DNA from: Labrenzia sp. THAF82
GTDB taxonomy: Bacteria; Pseudomonadota; Alphaproteobacteria; Rhizobiales; Stappiaceae
Length of the DNA stretch: 64,000 nucleotides
Direction: 5' to 3'
Assembly (NCBI RefSeq): GCF_009363435.1
Contig: NZ_CP045354.1
Location: 6,290,501 to 6,354,500 of the forward strand
Positions 1-9,075 of this stretch are shown here, one piece after another (positions within the stretch are counted from its first letter, which is position 1; every line of letters starts with the position of its first letter). Position numbers and translations under genes: made by a program. Under the pieces are notes generated by a model, which was given only the letters and a program-made list of their open reading frames with translations, did not search any database and was not told the origin of the DNA.

Positions 1-68
1 AAGAGCCCCCGGCTTCTAACCGCTATTCTGTACCGGCGCTCTGCTTGGCCGAAAAATCGACGGTTCTT

Positions 69-1472
69 TTAAGAATGTATTGGCTTGGCAAACGCACCGA
101 GAGCCGCCTCCTTGACCGCTTCAGACATGGTCGGATGAGCATGGCATGTTCTGGCAAGATCTTCCGATGAGCCGCCAAACTCCATAAGAACAGCTGCTTC
201 ATGGATCATCTCACCAGCGCCGAAGCCGACGATGTGAACACCAAGAACACGGTCTGTTTTGGCGTCAGCCAAAACCTTGGCAAAGCCATCCGTCTGGTTC
301 ATGGCCCGTGCGCGGCCATTGGCCGTGAAAGCGAATTTGCCGGTCTTGTACTCTACGCCGTCGGCCTTCAGCTCTTCTTCGGTCTTGCCGACAGAAGCCA
401 CTTCCGGCTGGGTGTAGACGACACCTGGAATGACATCGTAGTTCACGTGGCCTGCCTGGCCCGCCAGGATCTCAGCAACGGCCACACCTTCGTCTTCGGC
501 CTTGTGAGCCAACATGGGGCCGGCGACAACGTCACCAATGGCATAAATGCCATCGACATTGGTCTTGTAGTGCGCATCGATCTGAACCCGGCCACGTTCG
601 TCGATCGCAACGCCAGCGGTGTCCAGACCAAGTCCTTGCGAGTAAGGACGGCGACCGATAGCAACGAGGACGATGTCCGCTTCAATGGTTTCCGCGTCGC
701 CGCCTTTTGCCGGCTCCACCGTAACGGCAAGGCCTTTGCCTTTCTTCTCAACGCCAGTGACTTTGGAAGAAAGCTTGAACGCCATGCCCTGCTTTTTCAG
801 CATGCGCTGAAAGTTCTTCGACACGTCTCCGTCCATCGGGCCAAGGATCTTGTCCATGAACTCAACGACGGTGACTTCGGACCCGAGACGGTTCCAGACC
901 GAACCGAGTTCCAGCCCAATCACACCGCCCCCGACGACGACCATCTTGCCTGGAACCTTCTCCAGTTCCAGAGCTCCGGTCGAGGAGACGACCTGTTTCT
1001 CGTCGATCTCGACACCTGGCAAAGGCATAACGTCGGAACCGGTGGCAATAACGATGTTTTTCGTTTCAACCACGGAGACAGCACCATCGTCGGCCGTGAC
1101 TTCAACTTTCCCCTGGCCCAGGATCTTGCCCGTACCGGTGTGTACGTCGATCTTGTTCTTCTTCATGAGGAACGAAATGCCGCTGACGTTGGCGTCCACC
1201 ACGTCAGACTTGTGTTTCATCATCGACGGCAGGTCGAGTTTCGGCTTGCCCACCTTGATGCCTATCTTTTCGAACCCATGCCCGGCTTCATCAAACATTT
1301 CCGATGCATAAAGCAGCGCTTTGGACGGAATGCAGCCGATGTTGAGGCAAGTGCCACCGAGGGTCGCCCGTTTTTCAACGACGGCCGTCTTCAGGCCAAG
1401 CTGTGCAGCCTTGATTGCGCACACATAGCCGCCTGGGCCAGTTCCGATGACGACGAGATCATATTGGGACAT
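69..1472 (-). CDS. lpdA: Dihydrolipoyl dehydrogenase (E3)
   Basis: A 467-aa flavoprotein that reoxidises the dihydrolipoyl arms of 2-oxo acid dehydrogenase complexes with NAD+. The FAD-binding GTGPGG lies at residues 10-15, the redox-active CLNIGC disulfide at C42/C47, and the NAD-binding VVVGGGVIGLELG at about 178-190. The catalytic HAHPT lies near 444-448. Length is normal for the family. I chose the MSQYDL start; a longer open frame runs into the SDR gene, but it has no homology-like sequence and this ATG is preceded by a purine-rich GAGGCAAAGG. It is the last gene of the mdh-suc cluster, 43 bp after the SDR, so it is most likely the E3 of the 2-oxoglutarate dehydrogenase. Other E3 genes may exist elsewhere for pyruvate dehydrogenase. 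Confidence 0.96.
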   Translation of the reverse strand: MSQYDLVVIGTGPGGYVCAIKAAQLGLKTAVVEKRATLGGTCLNIGCIPSKALLYASEMFDEAGHGFEKIGIKVGKPKLDLPSMMKHKSDVVDANVSGISFLMKKNKIDVHTGTGKILGQGKVEVTADDGAVSVVETKNIVIATGSDVMPLPGVEIDEKQVVSSTGALELEKVPGKMVVVGGGVIGLELGSVWNRLGSEVTVVEFMDKILGPMDGDVSKNFQRMLKKQGMAFKLSSKVTGVEKKGKGLAVTVEPAKGGDAETIEADIVLVAIGRRPYSQGLGLDTAGVAIDERGRVQIDAHYKTNVDGIYAIGDVVAGPMLAHKAEDEGVAVAEILAGQAGHVNYDVIPGVVYTQPEVASVGKTEEELKADGVEYKTGKFAFTANGRARAMNQTDGFAKVLADAKTDRVLGVHIVGFGAGEMIHEAAVLMEFGGSSEDLARTCHAHPTMSEAVKEAALGAFAKPIHS

Positions 1473-1515
1473 TTTGGTCGCCTTTGCCTCTTTCACTTCT
1501 GGTTGGATTTCAAAT

Positions 1516-2274
1516 TCATGGGAGGATCGACCGGCCGCCGGAGACGTCGAGAATGGCGCCGGTCGTGTAGCTGGAACTTTCTGAAAGCAGCCAGATGATG
1601 GCTTCTGCCACTTCGTCCGCAGATCCGGCACGTTTCATCGGAAGCTTCGACTGCAGCTGCGCAACGCGGTCCGGCAAGCCGCCAGACGCGTGCAATTCCG
1701 TATCGATAATGCCAGGCCGAACAGCGTTTACGCGGATGCCTTCATCTGCGACTTCCAGAGCCAGGCCAACCGTCATTGTGTCGATCGCCCCTTTTGAGGA
1801 AGCATAGTCGACATATTGGGACGGCGATCCGAGCTTGGAGCCCGCCGAACCGAGGTTCACGATACCGCCACCGCTGCCGCCGTGCCGCGTCGACATTCGC
1901 TTGATCGCTTCGCGTGCACAAAGGAACGAGCCGACCACGTTGATGGAGAACATTCTGGTCAGACGTTCGGCTGTCATTTCATCGACCCGTTGAGAAAAAT
2001 CGACGACACCCGCATTGTTGACAAGTCCGGTTAGCTGCCCGAGTTCATCCGCTGCGTTGAAGAGAGCAAGAATATCAGCCTCACGCGACACATCAGCCTG
2101 AACTGCAACAGCCTTTCCACCAGCTGCTTCAATGTCAGCAACCACAGCATCCGCAGCCGTCTTGTTGCCTGCATAATTCACGATCACGGTGTGGCCCAGA
2201 ACGCCGGCCTTGCGGCAAACACTGGCGCCAATGCCTCGGCTTCCGCCTGTGACGATAAGAACTTGATCGGTCAT
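1516..2274 (-). CDS. SDR-family NAD(P)-dependent oxidoreductase
   Basis: A 252-aa classical short-chain dehydrogenase/reductase. The cofactor motif TGGSRGIG is at residues 9-16, NNAG at 86-89, the active-site Ser near 143 and the YASSK catalytic Tyr/Lys at 157/161. The MTDQVL start has a GGAGA ribosome binding site. The substrate cannot be read from the sequence; glucose dehydrogenase-like or 3-oxoacyl-reductase-like activity are both possible. It lies in the 2-oxoglutarate dehydrogenase cluster between the small exported protein and lpd on the same strand, so it is probably co-transcribed. Similar SDR insertions in this cluster are familiar from related bacteria, but no TCA role is established. 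Confidence 0.9.
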   Translation of the reverse strand: MTDQVLIVTGGSRGIGASVCRKAGVLGHTVIVNYAGNKTAADAVVADIEAAGGKAVAVQADVSREADILALFNAADELGQLTGLVNNAGVVDFSQRVDEMTAERLTRMFSINVVGSFLCAREAIKRMSTRHGGSGGGIVNLGSAGSKLGSPSQYVDYASSKGAIDTMTVGLALEVADEGIRVNAVRPGIIDTELHASGGLPDRVAQLQSKLPMKRAGSADEVAEAIIWLLSESSSYTTGAILDVSGGRSILP

Positions 2275-2300
2275 CTTGTCTCCGACTGAGACCCCTGGTG

Positions 2301-2717
2301 CTATTTGATCGGACGCAAATTGTCCGTCGCTCGCCCTTTGGCCCAAGTGCCAAAGAGTGAACCGTCGGGGTTGATTTGATAGATCACGGGGTCGGCCTCA
2401 CCCCAGTCAACGACGAGCTGGTTTCCTTTGACAGGCCCCTGGCCGTGGAACGTGTCGCCAGCGATTTCCCAGCGGATATAGGCCGTATTGTCCTTCACCG
2501 TTATCGTTGCCCGGCCCTGATAAGCAGCGCCGCTCGGATTGGTGCCCTGAACTGAATAGGTGCCTTCAATCTGCGGCGCGAAGACTGCCTTGGGCGCAGC
2601 GGGGGCCGGATTGGAAAGCCACGGCAACGAGGTGAGCGCCATGACCGCCACAATCAAGGCGGCGGCAAGCTTTCTAATGAGTGGCAGCAGTGAAGCCTTC
2701 GGTGTCCTTATGCCCAT
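2301..2717 (-). CDS. Small exported protein of unknown function
   Basis: 138 aa, not confidently assigned. It starts at MGIRTPKAS, behind a very strong AAGGAGGCGACTG ribosome binding site. A basic N-terminus and hydrophobic segment (about residues 15-36) followed by NPAPAAP look like a signal peptide or membrane anchor. The mature part (about 45-138) is rich in alternating beta-strand sequence (EGTYSVQG, GRATITV, QLVVDWG) and ends NLRPIK, resembling small beta-barrel or lipocalin-like secreted proteins of rhizobia. It sits between the LysE exporter and the SDR in the suc cluster, so it probably shares the operon transcript. Periplasmic location is inferred; function is unknown. Confidence 0.75.
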   Translation of the reverse strand: MGIRTPKASLLPLIRKLAAALIVAVMALTSLPWLSNPAPAAPKAVFAPQIEGTYSVQGTNPSGAAYQGRATITVKDNTAYIRWEIAGDTFHGQGPVKGNQLVVDWGEADPVIYQINPDGSLFGTWAKGRATDNLRPIK

Positions 2718-2737
2718 CAGTCGCCTCCTTATCAGAA

Positions 2738-3352
2738 TTAACGTTCGGCCATGGCCAGTCGCAAACCAAAGCCTGCAAATGTTGCAGCAACTGTCCGGCG
2801 CATCCACACGAGCACCCTGTCGCTGCGCAAGATCCGTTCGCCGATGAGCGATGCAAACATGCCGTAAACGACAAAAACCACGAATGTCATTGCCATAAAG
2901 ACAGCCCCGTGCAAAAGCATCTCCAGGGTCGGATTGCTTGCAGCCGGACTGACGAATTGCGGCAGGAATGCAAGAAAGAAGACCGTCAGCTTCGGATTGA
3001 GGATGTTGATCAGGAAGCCCGTCCAGGCCGTTGCAGCAAAGCTCTTGGCGTTGCTTTTGTCGGCCCTCAAATCCATTGGTCCGCTATCTTTCAGTGTTTG
3101 CCAGGCCAGATAGAGCAGATAGGCAACGCCTGCATATTTGACGGCCGTAAACACCAACGCACTGGTGTGCATCAAAGCCGCAAGGCCGACAACGGACGCC
3201 AGAATGGCCGGAACAATTCCGAAGGTGCACCCAAGAGCGGCGGCTATGGAAGCCTGCCGCCCCTTACCGAGGCCAACGGCCACGGTGTAAACAACCCCTG
3301 TTCCGGGAACCAGCACCACGATCAGGGCGGTTATCAAGAACTCCAGACTCAT
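2738..3352 (-). CDS. LysE/RhtB-family amino-acid exporter
   Basis: A 204-aa integral membrane protein with about six hydrophobic segments. It has the family's N-terminal pattern (LVPGTGVVYTVAVGLGKGR) and the central NPKLTVFFLAFLPQF motif at about residues 118-132. LysE/RhtB proteins export amino acids or derivatives such as homoserine and threonine; the substrate here is unknown. It follows sucB on the same strand with a 37-bp gap, the position in which a LysE-type gene is often found in alphaproteobacterial suc clusters. A second LysE-family gene lies at 38.7-39.3 kb. Confidence 0.9.
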   Translation of the reverse strand: MSLEFLITALIVVLVPGTGVVYTVAVGLGKGRQASIAAALGCTFGIVPAILASVVGLAALMHTSALVFTAVKYAGVAYLLYLAWQTLKDSGPMDLRADKSNAKSFAATAWTGFLINILNPKLTVFFLAFLPQFVSPAASNPTLEMLLHGAVFMAMTFVVFVVYGMFASLIGERILRSDRVLVWMRRTVAATFAGFGLRLAMAER

Positions 3353-3389
3353 GATGCGGTCCCTTTTCTATGGGGTCGGCTGGTCCGGA

Positions 3390-4904
3390 TTACAGATCCA
3401 GAACCAGACGCTGCGGGTCTTCCAGGCTTTCCTTGACGCGGACCAGGAAGGTCACGGCTTCCTTGCCGTCGACAATGCGGTGATCATAGGACAAAGCCAG
3501 ATACATCATCGGGCGGATCACCACCTGACCGTTGACAGCCATCGGCCGCTCCTGAATCTTGTGCATGCCCAAAATGCCCGACTGGGGAGCATTCAGGATC
3601 GGAGACGACATAAGCGAACCATACACGCCACCATTGGAAATGGTGAAGGTGCCTCCGGACATGTCTGCCATGCCGAGTTTGCCGTCCCGGGCCTTGCGAC
3701 CAAGATTGCCGATTTCCTTTTCGATCTCGGCAATGGACATTTCGTCGGCGTCACGCACCACCGGCACCACAAGACCCTTGTCTGTGCCGACTGCAACACC
3801 GATGTGGCAGAAGTTCTTGTAAATGATGTCGGTGCCGTCGATCTCGGCGTTAACGGCCGGGATTTCCTTCAGCGCATGCGTGACTGCCTTGGTGAAGAAG
3901 CCCATGAAGCCGAGCTTGACGCCGTGTTTCTTTTCGAAAAGGTCCTTGTACTGCTTCCGCAGCTCCATCACCGGCCCCATGTCCACTTCATTGTAAGTGG
4001 TCAGCATGGCAGCAGTGTTTTGAGCATCCTTCAGACGGCGCGCGATCGTCTGGCGCAGCTTGGTCATGCGCACCCGCTCTTCGCGCGTTTCATCCTGAGC
4101 GGCAACTGGGCCACGCGGGATGGCAGCCGCCGCCGGAGCCGAAGCTGCAGCCGTTGCACCGGACGCGATCGCGTTGATGACATCCTCTTTCAGGACCTGA
4201 CCACGCTTGCCGGACCCGGCAACCTGATCACCGGAAAGGTTGTTTTCCGCCATCATTTTCTGAGCAGAAGGTGCTGCCGGCATGGATGTTCCGGAAACCG
4301 CTGCAGGAGCTGAAGTCGCTGCAGCCGAAGCAGCTGCCGGCGCTGCAGCGGCACCAGCGCCGGACGGGTCGATCTGGCAAAGAAGTATGCCGGGCTGAAT
4401 GGTCGCGCCGGTTTCAGCGGCAATCTTGACAACGGTGCCTCCAACAGGAGCCGGCACTTCCTGAGCAGCCTTGTCTGTTTCAAGTTCGACGAGCGTGTCA
4501 TCGGCCTTGACCGTGTCACCGACCTTGACGCTCCACTCTCCAACCTCGGCTTCCGTCACGGATTCGCCAGCACTTGGTGCAACCACGTCCACCAGTTCGG
4601 CAGCGCCCGAGGATTTAGCAGCCGGAGCGCTTTCTGCCTTGGCTGGAGCCGCAGCTGCAGCAACAGCGCCTTCGGCGATCTGGCCGAGAAGAGCTCCGAC
4701 TTCAACCGTATCACCTTCGTTGACCACGATGCTTTCCAGCGTACCTGCCGCGGGAGCAGGAACCTCAACCGTGACCTTGTCGGTTTCCAGTTCCACCAGT
4801 GGCTCGTCCTGACTGACGGCATCCCCCGGTTTCTTGAACCATTGTGCAATTGTTGCTTCAGAAACGGATTCACCCAGCGTGGGCACGCGAATTTCGGTTG
4901 CCAT
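3390..4904 (-). CDS. sucB: 2-oxoglutarate dehydrogenase E2 (dihydrolipoyl succinyltransferase)
   Basis: A 504-aa E2 core subunit that transfers the succinyl group from the lipoyl arm to CoA. It has two lipoyl domains in tandem (residues about 2-78 and 104-180), each with a lipoylated ETDK lysine at K43 and K145, joined by Ala/Pro-rich linkers. A peripheral subunit-binding domain lies at about 213-247, followed by the acyltransferase domain with catalytic H475 and D479 in DHRIVDG. Most SucB proteins carry a single lipoyl domain, so this is a longer version. It lies 72 bp downstream of sucA in the same operon. The ATG is preceded by AGAAGGCGACC. Confidence 0.96.
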   Translation of the reverse strand: MATEIRVPTLGESVSEATIAQWFKKPGDAVSQDEPLVELETDKVTVEVPAPAAGTLESIVVNEGDTVEVGALLGQIAEGAVAAAAAPAKAESAPAAKSSGAAELVDVVAPSAGESVTEAEVGEWSVKVGDTVKADDTLVELETDKAAQEVPAPVGGTVVKIAAETGATIQPGILLCQIDPSGAGAAAAPAAASAAATSAPAAVSGTSMPAAPSAQKMMAENNLSGDQVAGSGKRGQVLKEDVINAIASGATAAASAPAAAAIPRGPVAAQDETREERVRMTKLRQTIARRLKDAQNTAAMLTTYNEVDMGPVMELRKQYKDLFEKKHGVKLGFMGFFTKAVTHALKEIPAVNAEIDGTDIIYKNFCHIGVAVGTDKGLVVPVVRDADEMSIAEIEKEIGNLGRKARDGKLGMADMSGGTFTISNGGVYGSLMSSPILNAPQSGILGMHKIQERPMAVNGQVVIRPMMYLALSYDHRIVDGKEAVTFLVRVKESLEDPQRLVLDL

Positions 4905-4976
4905 GGTCGCCTTCTCTTAAAATTACCTGGCCAGTCTTGAGAAGAGGGCCCGAGGGCCCTCCCGAACGGGATACGT

Positions 4977-7964
4977 TTAGTTTCCTAGTGCCTCTTCGAG
5001 GAATGCCTGCAGCTGTGCCAGATGGGCCGACATCAGGCCGGTTGCCGTCGAAGCCATTGCCGCCCGGCCTGCATAGCGTGGACGCTTGTGTTTGGCATCG
5101 ATCTGGCCGAGCACCCACTCAATGTAGGATTCCACAAAGAACCAGCTGCCCATATTTTTGGGCTCTTCCTGACACCAGACCATTTCGGCCTGCGGGAAGC
5201 GCGCCAACTCGAGCATGAGCGCCTTCTTCGGGAACGGATACAGCTGCTCAATTCGCATGAGATAGACATCATTGATGCCGCGCTTCTCACGCTCTTCAAA
5301 CAGATCGTAGTAGACCTTTCCGGAACACATCACGACACGACGGATCTTGTCATCTGCGACCAGCTTGCTTTCGGCGTTGAGGTTCGGACCCCAATCGTCC
5401 CAAAGCAGACGATGGAACGTTGAATCCGGGCCGAGCTCTTCGATCTTCGAAACGGCTTTCTTGTGGCGCAGAAGTGACTTCGGCGTCATCAGGATCAGCG
5501 GTTTACGAATGTCACGGCGAAGCTGGCGGCGCAGAATGTGGAAGTAGTTTGCCGGCGTCGAGCAATTCGCCACCTGCATGTTGTCTTCCGCACAGAGCTG
5601 CAAATAACGCTCAAGACGAGCTGATGAGTGTTCCGGCCCTTGGCCCTCATAACCGTGCGGCAGCAGGCAGACCAGACCCGACATGCGAAGCCATTTGCGT
5701 TCGCCTGACGAAATGAACTGGTCGAACAAGACCTGGGCGCCGTTGGCAAAGTCACCGAATTGCGCTTCCCACATGGTCAGTGCACGCGGCTCGGTGAGCG
5801 AATACCCATATTCAAACCCAAGAACAGCTTCTTCGGAGAGCATCGAGTTGATGACTTCGTAGCGCTGCTGATCTGGCGAAATATGGTTGAGCGGGATATA
5901 GCGACTTTCGTTTTCCTGATCATAAAGGACAGAATGACGCTGAGAAAACGTTCCGCGCTCGCAGTCCTGACCTGAAAGGCGGATCGGGTGCCCTTCCTTC
6001 AGAAGCGACGCGAATGCAAGCGCTTCAGCGGTTGCCCAATCGATGCCTTCACCGGTCTCGATCATGCGCTCACGATGGTTCATGAAGCGGGCGATGGTCC
6101 GGTGGATGTTGAAGCCGTCCGGAACATGGGCAAGCGCCCGTCCCATGTCCTTCAGTTCCTCAAGCGGCAGTCCGGTTTGACCGCGGCGCGGGTCATCTTC
6201 GTCACCCGCGCGCTTCATGCCGGCCCACTTGCCGTCGAGCCAATCGGCCTTGTTGGGCTTGAAGGCCTGACCGGTGTCGAATTCCTCGTCCAGATGCTTG
6301 CGCCACTCGGCCTTCATCTGATCGACGTCTTCCTGTGAAAGCAGGCCTTCGCTGATCAGACGCTCGGAATAAAGCTGAAGTGTCGTCGCGTGCTTACGGA
6401 TCTTGCGGTACATGATCGGCTGCGTGAACGCCGGTTCGTCACCTTCGTTGTGGCCGAAGCGGCGATAGCAAATCATGTCGATAACCACCGGACGATGGAA
6501 CGTCTGGCGATATTCGATTGCGATCTTGGCCGCAAAGACGACCGCTTCAGGATCGTCCGCATTGACGTGGAAAATCGGCGCTTCGATAACCTTGGCCATG
6601 TCCGACGGATAAGGTGAAGACCTCGAGAAGCGCGGATTGGTCGTGAAACCAATCTGGTTGTTGATGATCACATGGACCGAACCGCCGGTGCGGTGACCGC
6701 GCAGCGCTGAAAGGCCAAAACACTCGGCAACAACGCCCTGGCCGGCAAACGCCGCATCGCCATGCAGCAGCAACGGCAAAACCGTGTCGCGATCAACTTC
6801 AGTGGTTTCGATGAAATTACCGTTGTCGTCGGCGGCAAGCTGATCCTGCTTGGCGCGGGCCTTGCCCAGAACAACGGGATTGACGATCTCAAGGTGAGAT
6901 GGGTTGGCCGTCAGAGACAAATGGACATTGTTGCCGTCGAACGTCCGGTCGGACGACGCACCAAGGTGGTATTTCACATCACCGGAACCTTCCACGTCAT
7001 CAGGTGCGTAGGAGCCGCCCTTGAATTCATGGAAAATGGCGCGGTGCGGTTTGCGCATCACCTGGGACAACACGTTCAGGCGGCCACGGTGCGCCATGCC
7101 GAAGACGATTTCCTTCAGGCCCATCTGCCCGCCACGCTTGATGATCTGCTCCAGCGCGGGGATCAGCGCTTCACCGCCATCAAGACCAAAGCGTTTCGTG
7201 CCGGTGTATTTGACATCGAGAAACTTTTCGAAGCCTTCCGCCTCAACGAGCTTGTTCAGGATTGCCTTTTTGCCTTCAGAGGTGAACGCAACCTGCTTGT
7301 CCGGCCCTTCAATGCGCTCCTGTAACCAGGCTTTGGATGCCGGGTCGGAAATATGCATGAACTCGACACCGAGCGTGGAACAGTAGGTCCGCTTCAGGAT
7401 GTCGAGCATCTCGCGGATGGTGGCGTGTTCCAGTCCGAGAACGTGGTCGATGAAGATCGGTCGGTCCCAATCGGCTTCCGTGAAACCGTAGGATGAGGGA
7501 TGCAGCTCCTCATGATCGCCCTTGCCGCTCAGCCCGAGCGGATCAAGATCTGCATGCAGGTGACCACGCATGCGATATGCGCGGATCATCATCAGGGCAC
7601 GGACGGAATCGCGGGTTGCCTGGTGCACCTGGGCATCCGAAATCGGTTCGCCCTTGGCTTCAGCTTTCTTTTTGAGCTTGTCGCCGATCTTCTGTTCAAT
7701 CGGTGCCCAGTTGCCGTCAAAAGCGTTGACGAGATCGCCATTTGCTTCAAGCGGCCAGTCCTTGCGTTTCCAGGTCGCCCCGCGTGCCTCTTTCAAAACG
7801 GCTTCTTTTTCGTCCTGGAAAGACGCAAAGAATTCCCGCCAATCGGCGTCCACCGAATTCGGATCCGTTTTGTACTGTGCGTAGAGGTCTTCGATATAGG
7901 CTGCGTTGGCGCCGTAAAGCAACGACGTCAGTGCGAATACGTTGTTCGCTTCCTGCCGTGCCAT
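4977..7964 (-). CDS. sucA: 2-oxoglutarate dehydrogenase E1
   Basis: A 995-aa thiamine diphosphate-dependent E1 that decarboxylates 2-oxoglutarate and succinylates the E2 lipoyl group. It has the usual alphaproteobacterial N-terminus (ALTSLLYGANAAYIEDLY), the MAHRGRLNVL substrate/TPP region, the HGDAAFAGQGVV segment and the C-terminal transketolase-like domain with LPHGYEGQGPEHSSAR. Length matches the family. The chosen MARQEANN start has UAAAGGAC just upstream, directly behind a 6-bp hairpin; an upstream in-frame extension of 45 codons lacks family sequence. It follows sucD with a 205-bp gap that holds an inverted repeat, so it may have its own promoter as well as read-through from sucCD. Confidence 0.97.
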   Translation of the reverse strand: MARQEANNVFALTSLLYGANAAYIEDLYAQYKTDPNSVDADWREFFASFQDEKEAVLKEARGATWKRKDWPLEANGDLVNAFDGNWAPIEQKIGDKLKKKAEAKGEPISDAQVHQATRDSVRALMMIRAYRMRGHLHADLDPLGLSGKGDHEELHPSSYGFTEADWDRPIFIDHVLGLEHATIREMLDILKRTYCSTLGVEFMHISDPASKAWLQERIEGPDKQVAFTSEGKKAILNKLVEAEGFEKFLDVKYTGTKRFGLDGGEALIPALEQIIKRGGQMGLKEIVFGMAHRGRLNVLSQVMRKPHRAIFHEFKGGSYAPDDVEGSGDVKYHLGASSDRTFDGNNVHLSLTANPSHLEIVNPVVLGKARAKQDQLAADDNGNFIETTEVDRDTVLPLLLHGDAAFAGQGVVAECFGLSALRGHRTGGSVHVIINNQIGFTTNPRFSRSSPYPSDMAKVIEAPIFHVNADDPEAVVFAAKIAIEYRQTFHRPVVIDMICYRRFGHNEGDEPAFTQPIMYRKIRKHATTLQLYSERLISEGLLSQEDVDQMKAEWRKHLDEEFDTGQAFKPNKADWLDGKWAGMKRAGDEDDPRRGQTGLPLEELKDMGRALAHVPDGFNIHRTIARFMNHRERMIETGEGIDWATAEALAFASLLKEGHPIRLSGQDCERGTFSQRHSVLYDQENESRYIPLNHISPDQQRYEVINSMLSEEAVLGFEYGYSLTEPRALTMWEAQFGDFANGAQVLFDQFISSGERKWLRMSGLVCLLPHGYEGQGPEHSSARLERYLQLCAEDNMQVANCSTPANYFHILRRQLRRDIRKPLILMTPKSLLRHKKAVSKIEELGPDSTFHRLLWDDWGPNLNAESKLVADDKIRRVVMCSGKVYYDLFEEREKRGINDVYLMRIEQLYPFPKKALMLELARFPQAEMVWCQEEPKNMGSWFFVESYIEWVLGQIDAKHKRPRYAGRAAMASTATGLMSAHLAQLQAFLEEALGN

Positions 7965-7972
7965 GTCCTTTA

Positions 7973-7989
7973 GCGGAGGTTTGCTCCGC
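7973..7989 (-). promoter_or_regulatory. Hairpin immediately upstream of the sucA ribosome binding site
   Basis: GCGGAG and CTCCGC form a perfect 6-bp stem with a 5-base loop, ending just before the UAAAGGAC ribosome binding site of sucA. It could stabilise the leader or modulate translation. No regulator is known from the sequence. Confidence 0.4.
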
Positions 7990-8121
7990 CCTTTTTGTTT
8001 AGGCGGGCCGAAAATAAGACCCGCGGCCGGTTCCCTACAAAGACCGATGAAATCATCAGCCCCTCGAATAAGTGTTACGGCACACAATTTGCGCCGCAAC
8101 CCATCCTTTCACTATGCAACA

Positions 8122-8140
8122 GGAAACGTAAACCGTTTCC
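8122..8140. promoter_or_regulatory. Inverted repeat upstream of sucA, possible operator
   Basis: GGAAACGTAAACCGTTTCC has perfect 7-bp arms around a 5-base centre. It contains AAACGTAAAC (8124-8133), the same ten bases found in the near-palindrome upstream of sdhC (27049-27058). It lies in the 205-bp sucD-sucA gap, about 160 bp before the sucA start. A binding site for a transcription factor controlling TCA genes is inferred; the factor is unknown. Confidence 0.5.
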
Positions 8141-8169
8141 GTGCACTACCCGCAAATAATTCTGCGATT

Positions 8170-9075
8170 TTAGCTCTTCAAGACTTCGAGAAGTGTCTCA
8201 CCAAGCTTTGCAGGGGACGGAGACACCTTGATACCAGCCGCTTCCATGGCATCGATCTTGTCTTCCGCACCACCTTTACCACCGGAAATCACGGCGCCGG
8301 CATGGCCCATCGTCCGGCCAGGAGGTGCCGTGCGGCCTGCAATGAACCCAGCCATCGGCTTCGAACGGCCCTTCTTGGCCTCATCCTTCAGGAACTGAGC
8401 AGCCTCTTCCTCGGCAGAGCCGCCGATTTCGCCGATCATGATGATGGATTGAGTCTCATCGTCAGCCAGGAACATCTCCAGGATGTCGATGAACTCGGTG
8501 CCTTTGACCGGGTCGCCGCCGATGCCGACAGCCGTTGTCTGTCCAAGACCTGCGACTGATGTCTGATAGACGGCTTCATAGGTCAAAGTGCCAGAGCGAG
8601 AGACGACGCCAACGGAACCTTTCTTGAAGATGGAACCGGGCATGATGCCGATCTTGCACTCTTCCGGGGTCAGGATGCCCGGGCAGTTCGGCCCAAGCAG
8701 GCGTGAACTGGACTTGTCCAGTTTCGCCTTCACCTTGACCATGTCAGCAACTGGAATGCCCTCGGTGATGCAGACGATGAACGGGATTTCCGCATCGATT
8801 GCCTCGATGATCGCGGCGCCGGCACCTGCCGGTGGGACATAGATTACCGATGCATCAGCACCTGTTGCGTCCTTGGCTTCGCCGACCGAAGCATAGATCG
8901 GCAACTGAGCGGCGCTTTCAACGCTGCCCCATGTTTCGCCACCCTTTTTGGGATGAACGCCGGCAACCATCCTGGTGCCATAGTACTCAAGCGCCTGCTC
9001 CGTATGGAACGTGCCGGTCTTGCCGGTCAGGCCCTGAACGATGATTTTCGTGTCTTTATTGACGAGGATCGACAT
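8170..9075 (-). CDS. sucD: Succinyl-CoA ligase, alpha subunit
   Basis: A 301-aa alpha subunit of the succinate thiokinase, which makes succinate and NTP from succinyl-CoA. It has the CoA-binding Rossmann domain with IIVQGLTGKTGTFH at the N-terminus, SRSGTLTYEA in the middle and the phosphohistidine segment GHAGAVISGGKG near residue 247. Length is typical. The ATG begins directly after the sucC stop codon with no gap, and its ribosome binding site (AAGGGGGGCGCG) lies inside the end of sucC, so the two subunits are translationally coupled. Confidence 0.97.
   Translation of the reverse strand: MSILVNKDTKIIVQGLTGKTGTFHTEQALEYYGTRMVAGVHPKKGGETWGSVESAAQLPIYASVGEAKDATGADASVIYVPPAGAGAAIIEAIDAEIPFIVCITEGIPVADMVKVKAKLDKSSSRLLGPNCPGILTPEECKIGIMPGSIFKKGSVGVVSRSGTLTYEAVYQTSVAGLGQTTAVGIGGDPVKGTEFIDILEMFLADDETQSIIMIGEIGGSAEEEAAQFLKDEAKKGRSKPMAGFIAGRTAPPGRTMGHAGAVISGGKGGAEDKIDAMEAAGIKVSPSPAKLGETLLEVLKS

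Noticed and set aside
1..68. Possible stem-loop downstream of lpdA (AGCC/GGCT near the left edge)
   Set aside because: The stem is only 4 bp and there is no T-tract on the minus strand; too weak to call a terminator.
201..1598. 465-codon open frame on the plus strand opposite lpdA
   Set aside because: It is antisense to a clear dihydrolipoyl dehydrogenase and has no domain-like sequence; long antisense frames are expected from the codon bias of this genome.
2681..3436. 251-codon plus-strand frame opposite the LysE exporter
   Set aside because: Its translation is Gln/His/Cys-rich without a recognisable fold, and the minus strand carries the exporter motifs.
7973..7997. Terminator-like hairpin plus T-run on the plus strand upstream of sucA
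   Set aside because: No plus-strand gene ends there. The stem is more plausibly part of the sucA leader on the minus strand.
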